From Alteromonas indica (GTDB lineage Bacteria > Pseudomonadota > Gammaproteobacteria > Enterobacterales > Alteromonadaceae): a stretch of 64,000 nucleotides of DNA. The stretch is taken from contig PYVY01000004.1 of the NCBI GenBank assembly GCA_003056425.1, positions 62,001-126,000 on the forward strand. The letters are read 5' to 3'. A program made the translations under genes and the position numbers. The stretch's first letter is position 1. The number at the start of each line of letters is the position of its first letter. The notes under the pieces are model-generated. The model was given only the letters and a program-made list of their open reading frames with translations. It did no database searches and was not told the origin of the DNA. Below, piece by piece: positions 17,607 through 26,861 of this stretch.

Positions 17607-19196
17607 ATGGCAGAGAAGAATCACCTAAGCGATATCAGCAAGCGCCGCACGTTTGCCATCATCTCGCACCCGGATGCGGGTAAAACGACCATTACTGAAA
17701 AAGTCCTGTTGTTTGGCCGTGCGCTACAAAAAGCCGGTACCGTAAAAGGTAAAAAATCCGGTCAACATGCAAAGTCTGACTGGATGGAAATGGAAAAAGA
17801 GCGGGGCATCTCAGTGACCACCTCGGTCATGCAGTTTCCTTATGCCGACCACTTGGTCAATCTGCTGGATACACCAGGGCACGAAGACTTTTCAGAAGAT
17901 ACCTATCGTACCCTTACCGCGGTAGATTCGTGCTTGATGGTGATTGACGCGGCCAAAGGTGTTGAAGCCAGAACGCGCAAGCTGATGGAAGTGACCCGGC
18001 TACGGGATACGCCAATTATTACCTTCATGAACAAACTTGATCGGGATATCCGCGATCCGATGGAGCTACTTGACGAGGTGGAAACCGAGTTAAATATTGC
18101 CTGTGCACCCATCACTTGGCCGATTGGCAGTGGTAAAAGTTTTAAAGGCGTGTACCACCTGCATCGCGATGAAACCATCCTATATCAAAGCGGCCAGGGA
18201 CACACTATTCAACCGGTGCGTATCATAAAAGGGTTGGATAACCCGGAACTGGACGGTGCGGTGGGCAGTGACCTGGCCCAGACATTACGCGATGAATTAG
18301 AGCTGGTAGTGGGCGCTTCCAATGAATTTGACCAGGAACTGTTTATGGCGGGGGAGATTACCCCGGTGTTCTTTGGTACTGCGCTGGGTAATTTCGGCGT
18401 CGACCATATGTTAGACGGTTTGGTCGAGTGGGCTCCCGCCCCCTTAGGGCGGGAAACCGAAGACGGCCGGATTGAAGCCGACGCCGGTGCGTTCAGTGGC
18501 TTTGTCTTTAAAATTCAGGCCAATATGGACCCCAAACACCGCGACCGAATCGCTTTTTGCCGGATTGTGTCAGGCAAATACGAAAAGGGCATGAAAATGA
18601 AGCATACCCGGATTGGTAAAGATGTACGCATTGCCGATGCATTGACGTTTCTGGCCGGCGACCGTGCGCTGCTTGAAGAAGCTTACGCCGGTGACATTAT
18701 CGGTCTGCATAACCATGGCACTATTCGCATCGGCGACACCTTTACCGCTGGCGAGAATTTCCGGTTTACGGGTATCCCTAACTTTGCCCCGGAATTGTTC
18801 AAGCGAATTCGTCTCCGCGATCCACTTAAGCAAAAGCAGTTATTAAAAGGCCTGATTCAATTGTCAGAAGAAGGCGCGGTCCAGGTCTTCAGGCCCTTGG
18901 TTAATAACGATCTGATAGTAGGTGCGGTAGGCGTACTACAGTTTGATGTGGTGGTGGCGCGTTTAAAGTCTGAATACAATGTTGAAGCGATTTATGAGCA
19001 TATCAGCGTTAATACCGCACGCTGGGTGTACTCAGAGGATCCTCGTAAGCTGGACGAATTTCGACGTAAAGCCGAACACAACCTGGCCCTGGATGGCGGC
19101 GATAACCTAACGTATATCGCACCGACCATGGTAAATCTGCAATTGGCGCGCGAACGCTACCCCGACATTCAATTTACCCACACCCGGGAACATTAA
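17607..19196 (+). CDS. prfC: peptide chain release factor 3
   Basis: Translational GTPase of 529 residues that recycles RF1 and RF2 from the ribosome after peptide release. The GTP-binding motifs are clear: G1 [10 protein letters not shown]3 DTPGHEDF, G4 NKLD, and the switch region [13 protein letters not shown]. Length matches E. coli RF3. A purine-rich leader (AGAAGAAGCAAAG) precedes the ATG. argS begins 9 bp downstream, and the two may be co-transcribed. Confidence 0.97.
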   Translation: MAEKNHLSDISKRRTFAIISHPDAGKTTITEKVLLFGRALQKAGTVKGKKSGQHAKSDWMEMEKERGISVTTSVMQFPYADHLVNLLDTPGHEDFSEDTYRTLTAVDSCLMVIDAAKGVEARTRKLMEVTRLRDTPIITFMNKLDRDIRDPMELLDEVETELNIACAPITWPIGSGKSFKGVYHLHRDETILYQSGQGHTIQPVRIIKGLDNPELDGAVGSDLAQTLRDELELVVGASNEFDQELFMAGEITPVFFGTALGNFGVDHMLDGLVEWAPAPLGRETEDGRIEADAGAFSGFVFKIQANMDPKHRDRIAFCRIVSGKYEKGMKMKHTRIGKDVRIADALTFLAGDRALLEEAYAGDIIGLHNHGTIRIGDTFTAGENFRFTGIPNFAPELFKRIRLRDPLKQKQLLKGLIQLSEEGAVQVFRPLVNNDLIVGAVGVLQFDVVVARLKSEYNVEAIYEHISVNTARWVYSEDPRKLDEFRRKAEHNLALDGGDNLTYIAPTMVNLQLARERYPDIQFTHTREH

Positions 19197-19205
19197 GACA
19201 AGATT

Positions 19206-20939
19206 ATGAATATACATGCATTATTGGTAAGCCGGTTTAAACAGGCTCTTGAAGCACTTGACGCAGGCGATGCGCCCATTCCGGTTTCCAGAAGTGCCCG
19301 GCCTGAATTTGGTGAATATCAGTTTAACGGCGCCATGGCTTTGGCGAAAAAGCTCAAGCAAAAACCGCGGGATATTGCCGAGCAAATTGTCGCCAAGGTA
19401 AAGCTTGATGATGTTGCCGAAAAGCTGGAAATCGCTGGCCCCGGGTTTATCAATATCCATTTAAGTGATCGCTGGTTGGCAAACCAGTGTGAGCTGGCGG
19501 TACACGACCCGCGTCTGGGCGTAGCTAAGCAGCCCACCCAGACCGTGGTAGTGGACTATTCATCCCCTAACCTGGCCAAAGAAATGCACGTGGGGCATCT
19601 ACGTACCACCATTATTGGTGACAGCGTAGTAAAGCTGCTGGAATTTCTGGGTCATAAGGTTATTCGCCAGAACCACATGGGCGACTGGGGCACGCAGTTT
19701 GGTATGCTGTTGGCCCACCTGAATGATAAATTACAAAATAATCAAATGGCGGAAACCGCCTTATCTGATTTGGAAGATTTTTACCGGGAAGCCAAAGTCC
19801 GCTTTGATAATGAAGCCGGTTTTGCTGACCGCGCCCGTGAATTTGTAGTGAAACTACAAGGCGGTGATGCAGCATGTCTGGCATTGTGGGATAAGTTTAT
19901 TGATGTATCTATTGCCCACAGCGAAGAAGTGTACGACAAGCTTAATGTCAGTCTTACCCGCGAGCACATCATGGGTGAATCTGCTTATAACCATGATCTG
20001 GCGAATGTGGTGGCTGAGCTTAAAGCCAAAGGGATTGCCGTAGAAGATCAAGGCGCGCAGGTGGTGTTTATTCCTGAGTTAGCTGATAAAGAAGGCAATC
20101 CAGCGGTCTACATCGTGCAAAAATCCGGTGGCGGTTATTTGTATGCCACCACCGATTTGGCCGCCATGCGCTACCGTAGTTCACAGCTCAACGCTGATCG
20201 GACCCTGATTTTGACTGACGCCCGGCAGGCCTTACATTTTAAACAAACCGAAATTGTCGGCCGCAAGGCGGGCTTTATGCAGCCTGAGCAAAGTTACGAA
20301 CACTGCCCGTTCGGTATGATGTTAGGTAGTGACGGCAAACCCTTTAAAACGCGTACCGGTGGTACGGTGAAATTGGTTGAGTTACTTGATGAAGCGGTTG
20401 AGCGGGCGGGAAACCTGATTGCTCAGCGCGATAACGACCTAAGCGAGCAGGAGCTGGCCGAGGTGGCGCAGAAAGTGGGTATTGGCGCGGTGAAATATGC
20501 GGATTTAAGTAAGAACCGCACTACCGATTACGTATTCAACTGGGACACCATGCTCAGCTTCGAAGGCAATACCGCCCCCTACCTTCAATATGCCTTTACC
20601 CGGGTTAAGAGTATTTTCCGCAAGGCTGGTATCTCTCTTGCCGAACTACCGGTAGAGATTACCTTAGCCGCGCCCCAGGAACATGCGTTAGCGGTACAGT
20701 TGCTGCAATTTGAAGAAACCATCAACGTGGTGGCCCGTGAAGCCACACCGCATATTATGTGTACCTACCTTTATGATGTGGCCAGTGCCTTTATGCGCTT
20801 TTATGAAGCCTGCCCAATCTTGCGTGAAGACACTCCACCTGCCGTACGTAACAGTCGCTTAGCACTGGCAGCGCTGGTTTCCGGAACCATGGAACAGGGT
20901 CTGGCGTTGTTAGGTATCGAAACGCTGGAAAAAATGTAA
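19206..20939 (+). CDS. argS: arginyl-tRNA synthetase
   Basis: Class I synthetase of 577 residues that charges tRNA-Arg. The HIGH signature appears as SSPNLAKEMHVGHLRTTIIGD. The KMSKS site is the degenerate form found in bacterial ArgRS (GMMLGSDGKPFKTRTGG). The N-terminal tRNA-binding domain and the C-terminal anticodon-binding domain ending in LLGIETLEKM are both present. A strong terminator follows. Confidence 0.97.
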   Translation: MNIHALLVSRFKQALEALDAGDAPIPVSRSARPEFGEYQFNGAMALAKKLKQKPRDIAEQIVAKVKLDDVAEKLEIAGPGFINIHLSDRWLANQCELAVHDPRLGVAKQPTQTVVVDYSSPNLAKEMHVGHLRTTIIGDSVVKLLEFLGHKVIRQNHMGDWGTQFGMLLAHLNDKLQNNQMAETALSDLEDFYREAKVRFDNEAGFADRAREFVVKLQGGDAACLALWDKFIDVSIAHSEEVYDKLNVSLTREHIMGESAYNHDLANVVAELKAKGIAVEDQGAQVVFIPELADKEGNPAVYIVQKSGGGYLYATTDLAAMRYRSSQLNADRTLILTDARQALHFKQTEIVGRKAGFMQPEQSYEHCPFGMMLGSDGKPFKTRTGGTVKLVELLDEAVERAGNLIAQRDNDLSEQELAEVAQKVGIGAVKYADLSKNRTTDYVFNWDTMLSFEGNTAPYLQYAFTRVKSIFRKAGISLAELPVEITLAAPQEHALAVQLLQFEETINVVAREATPHIMCTYLYDVASAFMRFYEACPILREDTPPAVRNSRLALAALVSGTMEQGLALLGIETLEKM

Positions 20940-20983
20940 ACTGAACGCTTACAGTTTATTGTTTTCCAGTTAGTGGAATTACT

Positions 20984-21014
20984 AAGGGCTGTTGCTATCA
21001 ACAGCCCTTTTTTA
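20984..21014 (+). terminator. rho-independent terminator of argS
   Basis: AAGGGCTGTTG (20984-20994) pairs with CAACAGCCCTT (20999-21009), an 11-bp stem with a 4-base loop, followed by a T run. Confidence 0.92.
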
Positions 21015-21026
21015 TAGGGAGTGGTT

Positions 21027-21602
21027 ATGCCATCTATTCTTGCTTTTGCGGGTAGCACCCGCCGCCAGTCGTTCAACCAGGCTATTGTCAATGTCGCTGC
21101 GCAGGGCGCGCGGGAGGCAGGGGCTGAGGTCACGGTGATTAACCTGGCTGATTATGCCATGCCGCTATTTAATGAAGACGAAGAAACTGAGTTGGGCATC
21201 CCGGAACGGGCCCAGGCGTTTAAAGAATTACTGATTCGCCACGATGGTTTTTTAATTGCCTCGCCAGAATATAACAGTAGCTATCCGGCATTGTTGAAAA
21301 ATGCACTGGACTGGGCCTCGCGTAAAGGTGAGACAGAACAGGTTATGCAAGCGTATCGGGGCAAGGTTGCCGGTATTATGGCCGCTTCTTCAGGGGGCTT
21401 GGGCGGCCTGCGCGTACTGGTAACGCTACGTATGTTGTTAGAAAATATGGGCGTGCTGGTGCACCCCAATCAAAAAGCCATCGCCAAAGTGCACAGCCTG
21501 ATAGGTGACGATGGCCAGATTAATGATGAAAAAACCCTGACCCAGCTTAAAAAGCTGGGCGCGGATACCGCACAGTTATGCGCTCAGGTAAACAGTAAAT
21601 AA
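21027..21602 (+). CDS. NADPH-dependent FMN reductase family protein
   Basis: A 191-residue flavodoxin-fold reductase. The FMN phosphate-binding loop is ILAFAGSTRRQSFNQ near the N-terminus. SPEYNSSYPALLKNALDWAS is the signature of the NADPH-dependent FMN/azo/quinone reductase family. It probably reduces quinones, azo compounds or metal ions with NADPH. ATG 21027 is chosen over GTG 21021 because AGGGAG precedes it. It stands alone between the argS terminator and prfB. Confidence 0.88.
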   Translation: MPSILAFAGSTRRQSFNQAIVNVAAQGAREAGAEVTVINLADYAMPLFNEDEETELGIPERAQAFKELLIRHDGFLIASPEYNSSYPALLKNALDWASRKGETEQVMQAYRGKVAGIMAASSGGLGGLRVLVTLRMLLENMGVLVHPNQKAIAKVHSLIGDDGQINDEKTLTQLKKLGADTAQLCAQVNSK

Positions 21603-21606
21603 GGCG

Positions 21607-21640
21607 TGTAGGCCAGCCGAACAATGGCTGGCCTTACCTT
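21607..21640 (+). terminator. possible terminator hairpin after the FMN reductase gene
   Basis: AGGCCAGCC (around 21611-21619) pairs with GGCTGGCCT around 21627-21635. The following bases are only weakly T-rich, so termination strength is uncertain. Confidence 0.45.
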
Positions 21641-21784
21641 AGGCTAGCTCGCGTCACCTTTAGCCGTACCGCTGGGGCCCTAAGGCGTAAATTTGTAAGC
21701 AAATTCTTTTCGCCCCGCGCTATTAAAATTTCCCCATTTTCGATACTATTCGCGGTCTTACTTTTAACCTGAATGTAGCGGATT

Positions 21785-22883
21785 ATGTTTGAAATAAATC
21801 CTGTCCAAAACGCGATTAGTGATATCCGGGAACGCACAGAATCCCTTAGGGGGTATCTTTGACTTTGATGCAAAGTCGGAGCGTTTAGAAGAAGTTAACC
21901 GCGAGCTGGAAAGCCCGGATGTATGGAATGAGCCTGAGCGCGCCCAAGCGCTGGGGAAAGAAAAGGTAGCGCTTGAGCAGGTGGTCGACACCATCAAAAA
22001 CCTTGACCAGGGCACCCAGGACGTTGAAGGCTTACTGGAGCTGGCAGTCGAAGCTGAAGACGAAGAAACCTTTGAAGAAACCAAAGTAGAGCTGGATGGC
22101 CTGATTCAGCAGCTTGAAACCCTCGAGTTTCGGCGTATGTTCTCGGGGCCGAATGATGCTGCCGACTGCTATATTGATTTGCAGGCGGGCTCGGGCGGCA
22201 CTGAAGCTCAGGACTGGGCTAATATGCTGTTGCGGATGTATTTGCGCTGGGGCGAAGCCCACGGTCTGAAAACGGAAATTATTGAGTTGTCTGAAGGCGA
22301 AGTGGCGGGCATAAAAAGTGCCACGGTACGCTTTGGCGGCGAGTACGCTTTTGGCTGGCTACGTACGGAAACCGGTGTTCACCGGTTGGTTCGAAAGTCA
22401 CCCTTTGACTCGGGCAACCGCCGCCACACGTCGTTCTCTTCGGCCTTTGTTTATCCTGAAGTGGATGATGATATCGACATTGATATCAATCCGTCGGATC
22501 TGCGCATAGATACGTATCGCGCATCTGGTGCAGGTGGTCAGCACGTTAACCGGACAGACTCGGCCGTACGGATCACGCACGAACCTACCGGTATTGTGGT
22601 GCAGTGTCAAAATGACCGCTCGCAGCATAAAAACAAAGATCAGGCAATGAAGCAGCTTAAAGCCAAACTGCATGAATACGAGCTGCAAAAGCAAAATGCC
22701 GAAAAACAGGCGCTGGAAGACAGCAAGTCTGATATTGGCTGGGGCAGCCAGATTCGCTCCTATGTACTGGATGATTCGCGTATCAAAGATTTACGTACTG
22801 GTGTGGAAACACGCAATACGCAATCTGTATTGGACGGCGATTTAGACAAATTTATTGAAGCCAGCCTGAAGTCCGGGCTTTAA
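21785..22883 (+). CDS. prfB: peptide chain release factor 2, programmed +1 frameshift
   Basis: RF2 releases the peptide at UGA and UAA stops. The gene is split by the classical autoregulatory frameshift. ATG 21785 opens 25 codons ending CTT at 21857-21859, then an in-frame TGA at 21860-21862. An internal Shine-Dalgarno-like AGGGGG lies just before, and the slippery CTTTGAC lets the ribosome skip T21860 and continue with GAC at 21861. The product is 365 residues, as in E. coli, where the stop is also codon 26. It has the SPF anticodon-mimic tripeptide (RKSPFDSG) and catalytic GGQ ([14 protein letters not shown]). lysS follows after 19 bp. Confidence 0.97.
21846..21863 (+). promoter_or_regulatory. 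prfB +1 frameshift signal
   Basis: The signal consists of an SD-like AGGGGG stretch, then TAT and CTT TGA C. Low RF2 makes the UGA slow to decode and promotes the +1 slip, so RF2 regulates its own synthesis. Confidence 0.95.
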
Positions 22884-22902
22884 CACTACAAGCGATTAGG
22901 TT

Positions 22903-24444
22903 ATGACCGACCAACAAAACGATGAAAACCGATTAATTGCCGAGCGCCGGGCTAAACTGAGCGCAATTCGAGAAAACTGTGAATCTAATGGCTTTCCGAA
23001 TAACTTTCGCCGTGAACACTATGCAGATGAACTGCAACAACAGTATGGCGAACAAGATAAAGAAACGCTGGCAGAGCAGCAGAATCAAGTCAGCATTGCT
23101 GGCCGGATAATGGCGAAACGTGGGCCATTTTTACTATTACAGGATATGAGTGGCCGGATTCAGTCCTATGCATCTAAAGATGCGCAAAAAGACATTAAGG
23201 CGCGCTATGGTTCGCTGGATATCGGAGACATTATTGGCGTATCCGGCGCGTTGCATAAATCGGGTAAAGGGGATTTGTACGTCGATATGGCAAACTATCA
23301 GCTCCTGACTAAGGCGCTGCGCCCATTGCCCGAAAAATTCCATGGCCTGAGCGATCAGGAAACCAAATATCGTCAACGTTATGTTGACTTGATTACCAGT
23401 GAAAAAACCCGTGAAACCTTTCGCATTCGTAGTGCCTTGATTAATGGTATCCGCAATTATTTGACCGAGCGCAACTTCATTGAGGTAGAAACCCCAATGT
23501 TGCAGGTGATCCCGGGCGGAGCAAGCGCTAAGCCATTTACCACGCATCATAATGCGATGGATATCGACATGTATTTGCGCATTGCGCCCGAGTTGTACCT
23601 TAAGCGCCTGGTGGTAGGTGGTTTCGAGCGGGTATTCGAGATAAACCGTAATTTCCGGAACGAAGGCTTGTCTACGCGCCATAACCCGGAATTTACCATG
23701 TTGGAATTTTATCAGGCTTATGCTGATTACCATGACCTGATGAATTTAACCGAAGACATGCTGCGCACGCTGGCGCAGGATATTTTGGGTAGCGCTAAGC
23801 TGGTGAATACCGTGCGTAATGCAGATGGTGAAGTGGTTGAAGAGAAGCATTACGACTTTGGTCAGCCCTTTGCGCGATTAAGTATGGGCGATGCCATACT
23901 TAAATACTGGCCAGACGCTAATGCCGAGGCCATCCGCGATCCGCAAAACCATTTACCAGAGCTAAAAGCGATGGCGAAGCAGTTGCATATTAAAGAGCCT
24001 GAGGTAGATGGTATTTGGGGGCCGGGTAAATACCTGTGCGAAATCTTTGAAGCCACGGCTGAAGAGCAACTGGAGCAACCTACCTTTATCACAGAGTACC
24101 CGTGGGAGGTTTCACCACTTGCGCGTCGTAATGATGCTAATCCGTTCATTACTGACCGGTTTGAGTTTTTTGTCGGCGGTCGAGAGCTGGCCAATGGCTT
24201 TAGCGAGTTAAATGATGCCGAAGACCAGGCTGAACGTTTCCGTAAGCAGGTCCAGGAAAAAGACGCTGGCGACGACGAAGCTATGCACTATGACGAAGAT
24301 TATATCCGGGCCCTGGAGCACGGACTGCCTCCTACAGCAGGGCAGGGAATTGGTATCGATCGGCTGGCGATGTTGTTCACCGACAGCCCCACCATCAAGG
24401 ATGTTATTTTATTTCCGCACATGAAGCCGGAAGTTCAGGAATAA
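22903..24444 (+). CDS. lysS: lysyl-tRNA synthetase, class II
   Basis: A 513-residue class II synthetase. The N-terminal OB-fold anticodon-binding domain spans about 55-175 ([17 protein letters not shown] strand). Catalytic motif 2 reads [18 protein letters not shown], and motif 3 lies in [20 protein letters not shown] near the C-terminus. It charges tRNA-Lys. prfB-lysS is the widespread bacterial arrangement, with 19 bp between the genes. Its 3' end overlaps the convergent panE-like gene by 10 bp. Confidence 0.98.
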   Translation: MTDQQNDENRLIAERRAKLSAIRENCESNGFPNNFRREHYADELQQQYGEQDKETLAEQQNQVSIAGRIMAKRGPFLLLQDMSGRIQSYASKDAQKDIKARYGSLDIGDIIGVSGALHKSGKGDLYVDMANYQLLTKALRPLPEKFHGLSDQETKYRQRYVDLITSEKTRETFRIRSALINGIRNYLTERNFIEVETPMLQVIPGGASAKPFTTHHNAMDIDMYLRIAPELYLKRLVVGGFERVFEINRNFRNEGLSTRHNPEFTMLEFYQAYADYHDLMNLTEDMLRTLAQDILGSAKLVNTVRNADGEVVEEKHYDFGQPFARLSMGDAILKYWPDANAEAIRDPQNHLPELKAMAKQLHIKEPEVDGIWGPGKYLCEIFEATAEEQLEQPTFITEYPWEVSPLARRNDANPFITDRFEFFVGGRELANGFSELNDAEDQAERFRKQVQEKDAGDDEAMHYDEDYIRALEHGLPPTAGQGIGIDRLAMLFTDSPTIKDVILFPHMKPEVQE

Positions 24445-25358
24445 CGCGATTCCATTGACTTAACTTTGTTATAGAGAAAGGTATTGACGGGAACGTCGAT
24501 ACCTTTTTTTTCTGCCTGTTGCAGAATATAACCGTTAATTGCGGCTATTTCGGTGACCCGGTGATGCCAGATATCCTGGTGCATACTGGAATAGTTAGCG
24601 GCTGTCTTGCCTATCACCTGCTGCACATTTTCTTCAAGTAGTGCCGGGGGCAAATCCATACCACAAGCCTGTGCTACTGCCGCGGTTTCATGGCAAATAT
24701 CGCTGATTTGGCCTTTAAAATTCGCCTTTTCCAGTTCACCGTTTTTCACATTGTGAATAGCGGTAAGCGGGTTAATAACAGCATTTACCGCCAGTTTTAA
24801 CCATAAGCCTTTCATGATGTCCTGTTGCCAGGTAACCGGTTGCAAACATCGACTTAGCGTTTCCAATACCAGTTCACTTTGGCCGCTATGGCTATCTCGA
24901 TTATCCGGCGCTTCACCCAGCACCGTACGCCCAAAACCAGTATGTTTCACCTCATGGTGATTAATTTTAATCGCGCCATGGCTGGTGGTAGCCAGATAAA
25001 GTGATTGCTTAGGCAACTCTCTACGTACGGCTTCAAACCCACCCATGCCGTTATGTATCAATAACACCGGCGTTTGTGGCGACAAGCGTGTCTGCCATTG
25101 CTTAGCAGCCTGTGCCAACTGATGTACTTTAACCGGAAGCACCAAAATATCGCGTGCGCCCAGTTGGTCGGCTACCGGCATATTGCCGCTAAGTAAAATA
25201 CTTTGACCACTGTAGGTAATCAAACGTTGGGTAAGGCGCGCGGGATCGCGAGGACAAAGACTGTAGGGAATTCCATTGCGCTGAGCGTTGGCGGCCATCA
25301 ATGAGCCTATGGCGCCACTACCGATTATTTGAATGCGGCTCGGTAAGGGTTGCGTCAT
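24435..25358 (-). CDS. ketopantoate reductase family protein (PanE-like)
   Basis: A 307-residue NADPH-dependent reductase. The N-terminal Rossmann loop [18 protein letters not shown] is followed by the family's central HNGMGGFE motif and a C-terminal helical domain with [14 protein letters not shown], which holds the conserved Lys and Asn. It probably reduces 2-dehydropantoate to pantoate in pantothenate and CoA synthesis, but the family also holds paralogs of other specificity. AGGAAAG precedes the ATG. The pseudouridine synthase lies 21 bp upstream on the same strand, so they may be co-transcribed. Confidence 0.8.
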   Translation of the reverse strand: MTQPLPSRIQIIGSGAIGSLMAANAQRNGIPYSLCPRDPARLTQRLITYSGQSILLSGNMPVADQLGARDILVLPVKVHQLAQAAKQWQTRLSPQTPVLLIHNGMGGFEAVRRELPKQSLYLATTSHGAIKINHHEVKHTGFGRTVLGEAPDNRDSHSGQSELVLETLSRCLQPVTWQQDIMKGLWLKLAVNAVINPLTAIHNVKNGELEKANFKGQISDICHETAAVAQACGMDLPPALLEENVQQVIGKTAANYSSMHQDIWHHRVTEIAAINGYILQQAEKKGIDVPVNTFLYNKVKSMESRYS

Positions 25359-25379
25359 GCATCTTTCCTGTTTAAATGT

Positions 25380-26063
25380 TTAGCGGGGTAGCTGGTACCC
25401 CGGCCAGTTAAGCTTTTCAACGGCGTCTATTTGTGCCAACCATGGCATGAACCCTGGCTGATGCATAAATTCACTGGACGGTGGGCAACTTACACAAATC
25501 AGCTCATTACGGTAGGTAAACTGTAATTGCCAAGCGTGTAAATACATCCGTTCGGCGGCTGTACCCTTATACAGTACATCGCCTAGTATCGCGGTTCCAA
25601 GACTTTTTAACGCTACTCTAATCTGATGAGTTTTTCCGGTCAGCGGTTTAACCACAAAAGCGCGTAGGCCTGGCGCAATAGCCTGGCTAAAAAACTGAGT
25701 CACAGCAGGGTGTTGGGTGGAGGAAAGTAAAATGTGCTGGCCCTGACGCCGGTTTTTCATATCGCCGCTAATCGTGCCCTGCTTTTTTTTCGGTTTACCC
25801 GTAGCCAGCGCCACATAGAATTTTTGTATGCGGTGGGTGGCGAACAGTTCCCCCAAATAGGCTGCCGCAGCAGCATGCCGGGCTAGTAACAGACAGCCCG
25901 AGGTGCCATCGTCTAGCCGATGGCACAAATAGAGGGCGTCATCAGACACCAAGGGCAGAGTCCGGGCGATGATGCCAGCCTTACTGTCATGCATGGTTAC
26001 CCCGGCGGGCTTATGAATAACATAAAAATCTGGGTGGGTATAAAGTAGGCTGACAGGTTCCAT
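25380..26063 (-). CDS. RluA-family pseudouridine synthase
   Basis: A 227-residue pseudouridine synthase. The catalytic motif HRLDDGTSGCLLLA contains the nucleophilic Asp. Early VIHKPAGVTMH and later LTGKTHQIRVAL are also diagnostic. There is no S4 domain. It modifies a uridine in rRNA or tRNA; the small size and the motif resemble the TruC/RluA-like subgroup, but the target base cannot be read from sequence. It sits between the Hpt and panE-like genes on the same strand. Confidence 0.88.
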   Translation of the reverse strand: MEPVSLLYTHPDFYVIHKPAGVTMHDSKAGIIARTLPLVSDDALYLCHRLDDGTSGCLLLARHAAAAAYLGELFATHRIQKFYVALATGKPKKKQGTISGDMKNRRQGQHILLSSTQHPAVTQFFSQAIAPGLRAFVVKPLTGKTHQIRVALKSLGTAILGDVLYKGTAAERMYLHAWQLQFTYRNELICVSCPPSSEFMHQPGFMPWLAQIDAVEKLNWPGYQLPR

Positions 26064-26074
26064 GGGGCCGCTAT

Positions 26075-26617
26075 TTATTGTTCGATAATACTGATGGCTT
26101 CTTCATAATCCAATTCATCAATAGCCTCTCTCACAGCTTGTTGTTGTGGTTCGGCTAATGATAAGGCCGCCAGCCAAGTGTCCAGTTGATCCTGCACGAT
26201 AAACTCATGTTGACGTAATGCGCTAAGCAACGCTTGCTTACTGGTGTCATCAACAGGGACTGCAGGGCTTACCCGGGCAGGATCATGCTCGTCAATAAAT
26301 GCAATTGTCTGCTGATGAGCCCGGGCAAACGACGCCATATTGTCTGGTTCAGCATGGTTGTTTTTTAGCTGATTTTCACATTCTCGGGCTTCTTCGAACA
26401 GCGCATTGCAACCAAGGTTGCCAGCGACGCCCTTTAACGTGTGTATTAAAATACGGGCCTGTTCCCAGTCATTTCGAGCAAAAGCATCATCAAGCTGAGA
26501 CGGCAGTTGGCGGTATTCATTGGCAAATTTATGCAACAATTTAAATAGCAATTCACGGTTACCGCTCAACTGCGAAAGGCCAAAATCCAAATCAATAATT
26601 TGTGTCGTACTGTTCAT
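26075..26617 (-). CDS. Hpt phosphotransfer domain protein
   Basis: A 180-residue protein whose N-terminal half is a histidine phosphotransfer four-helix bundle. The phospho-accepting His is in LIHTLKGVAGNLG (near residue 58). The C-terminal 70 residues are a Gln/Glu-rich helical extension. It would relay phosphate between a hybrid histidine kinase and a response regulator, neither of which is adjacent. AAGGA precedes the ATG. Confidence 0.85.
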   Translation of the reverse strand: MNSTTQIIDLDFGLSQLSGNRELLFKLLHKFANEYRQLPSQLDDAFARNDWEQARILIHTLKGVAGNLGCNALFEEARECENQLKNNHAEPDNMASFARAHQQTIAFIDEHDPARVSPAVPVDDTSKQALLSALRQHEFIVQDQLDTWLAALSLAEPQQQAVREAIDELDYEEAISIIEQ

Positions 26618-26861
26618 GGTGGTTCCTTATACCGTGTGGTCAAATTGTAGGGCAAGCCAAAGGCAATTGATACATATTAGGCCAGATGTACTTAGGTCAT
26701 TTACCTGATATTCTGGTAGTCTGACGACAAGTATGGTCAAAATAGCCTTATTGCGATAAACATTAGGCTAAGCTGGCGGTATGGTTTGCTATCGCAGATA
26801 GCTGATAACCACCCAAAATAAGATTATAGATAATAGACAATAAATAATAAAAGGAAGTGTG

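Noticed and set aside
21819..22883. A separate ORF starting at 21819 as a complete RF2
   Set aside because: It is only the second frame of prfB; the true start is 21785 with a +1 frameshift at 21860.
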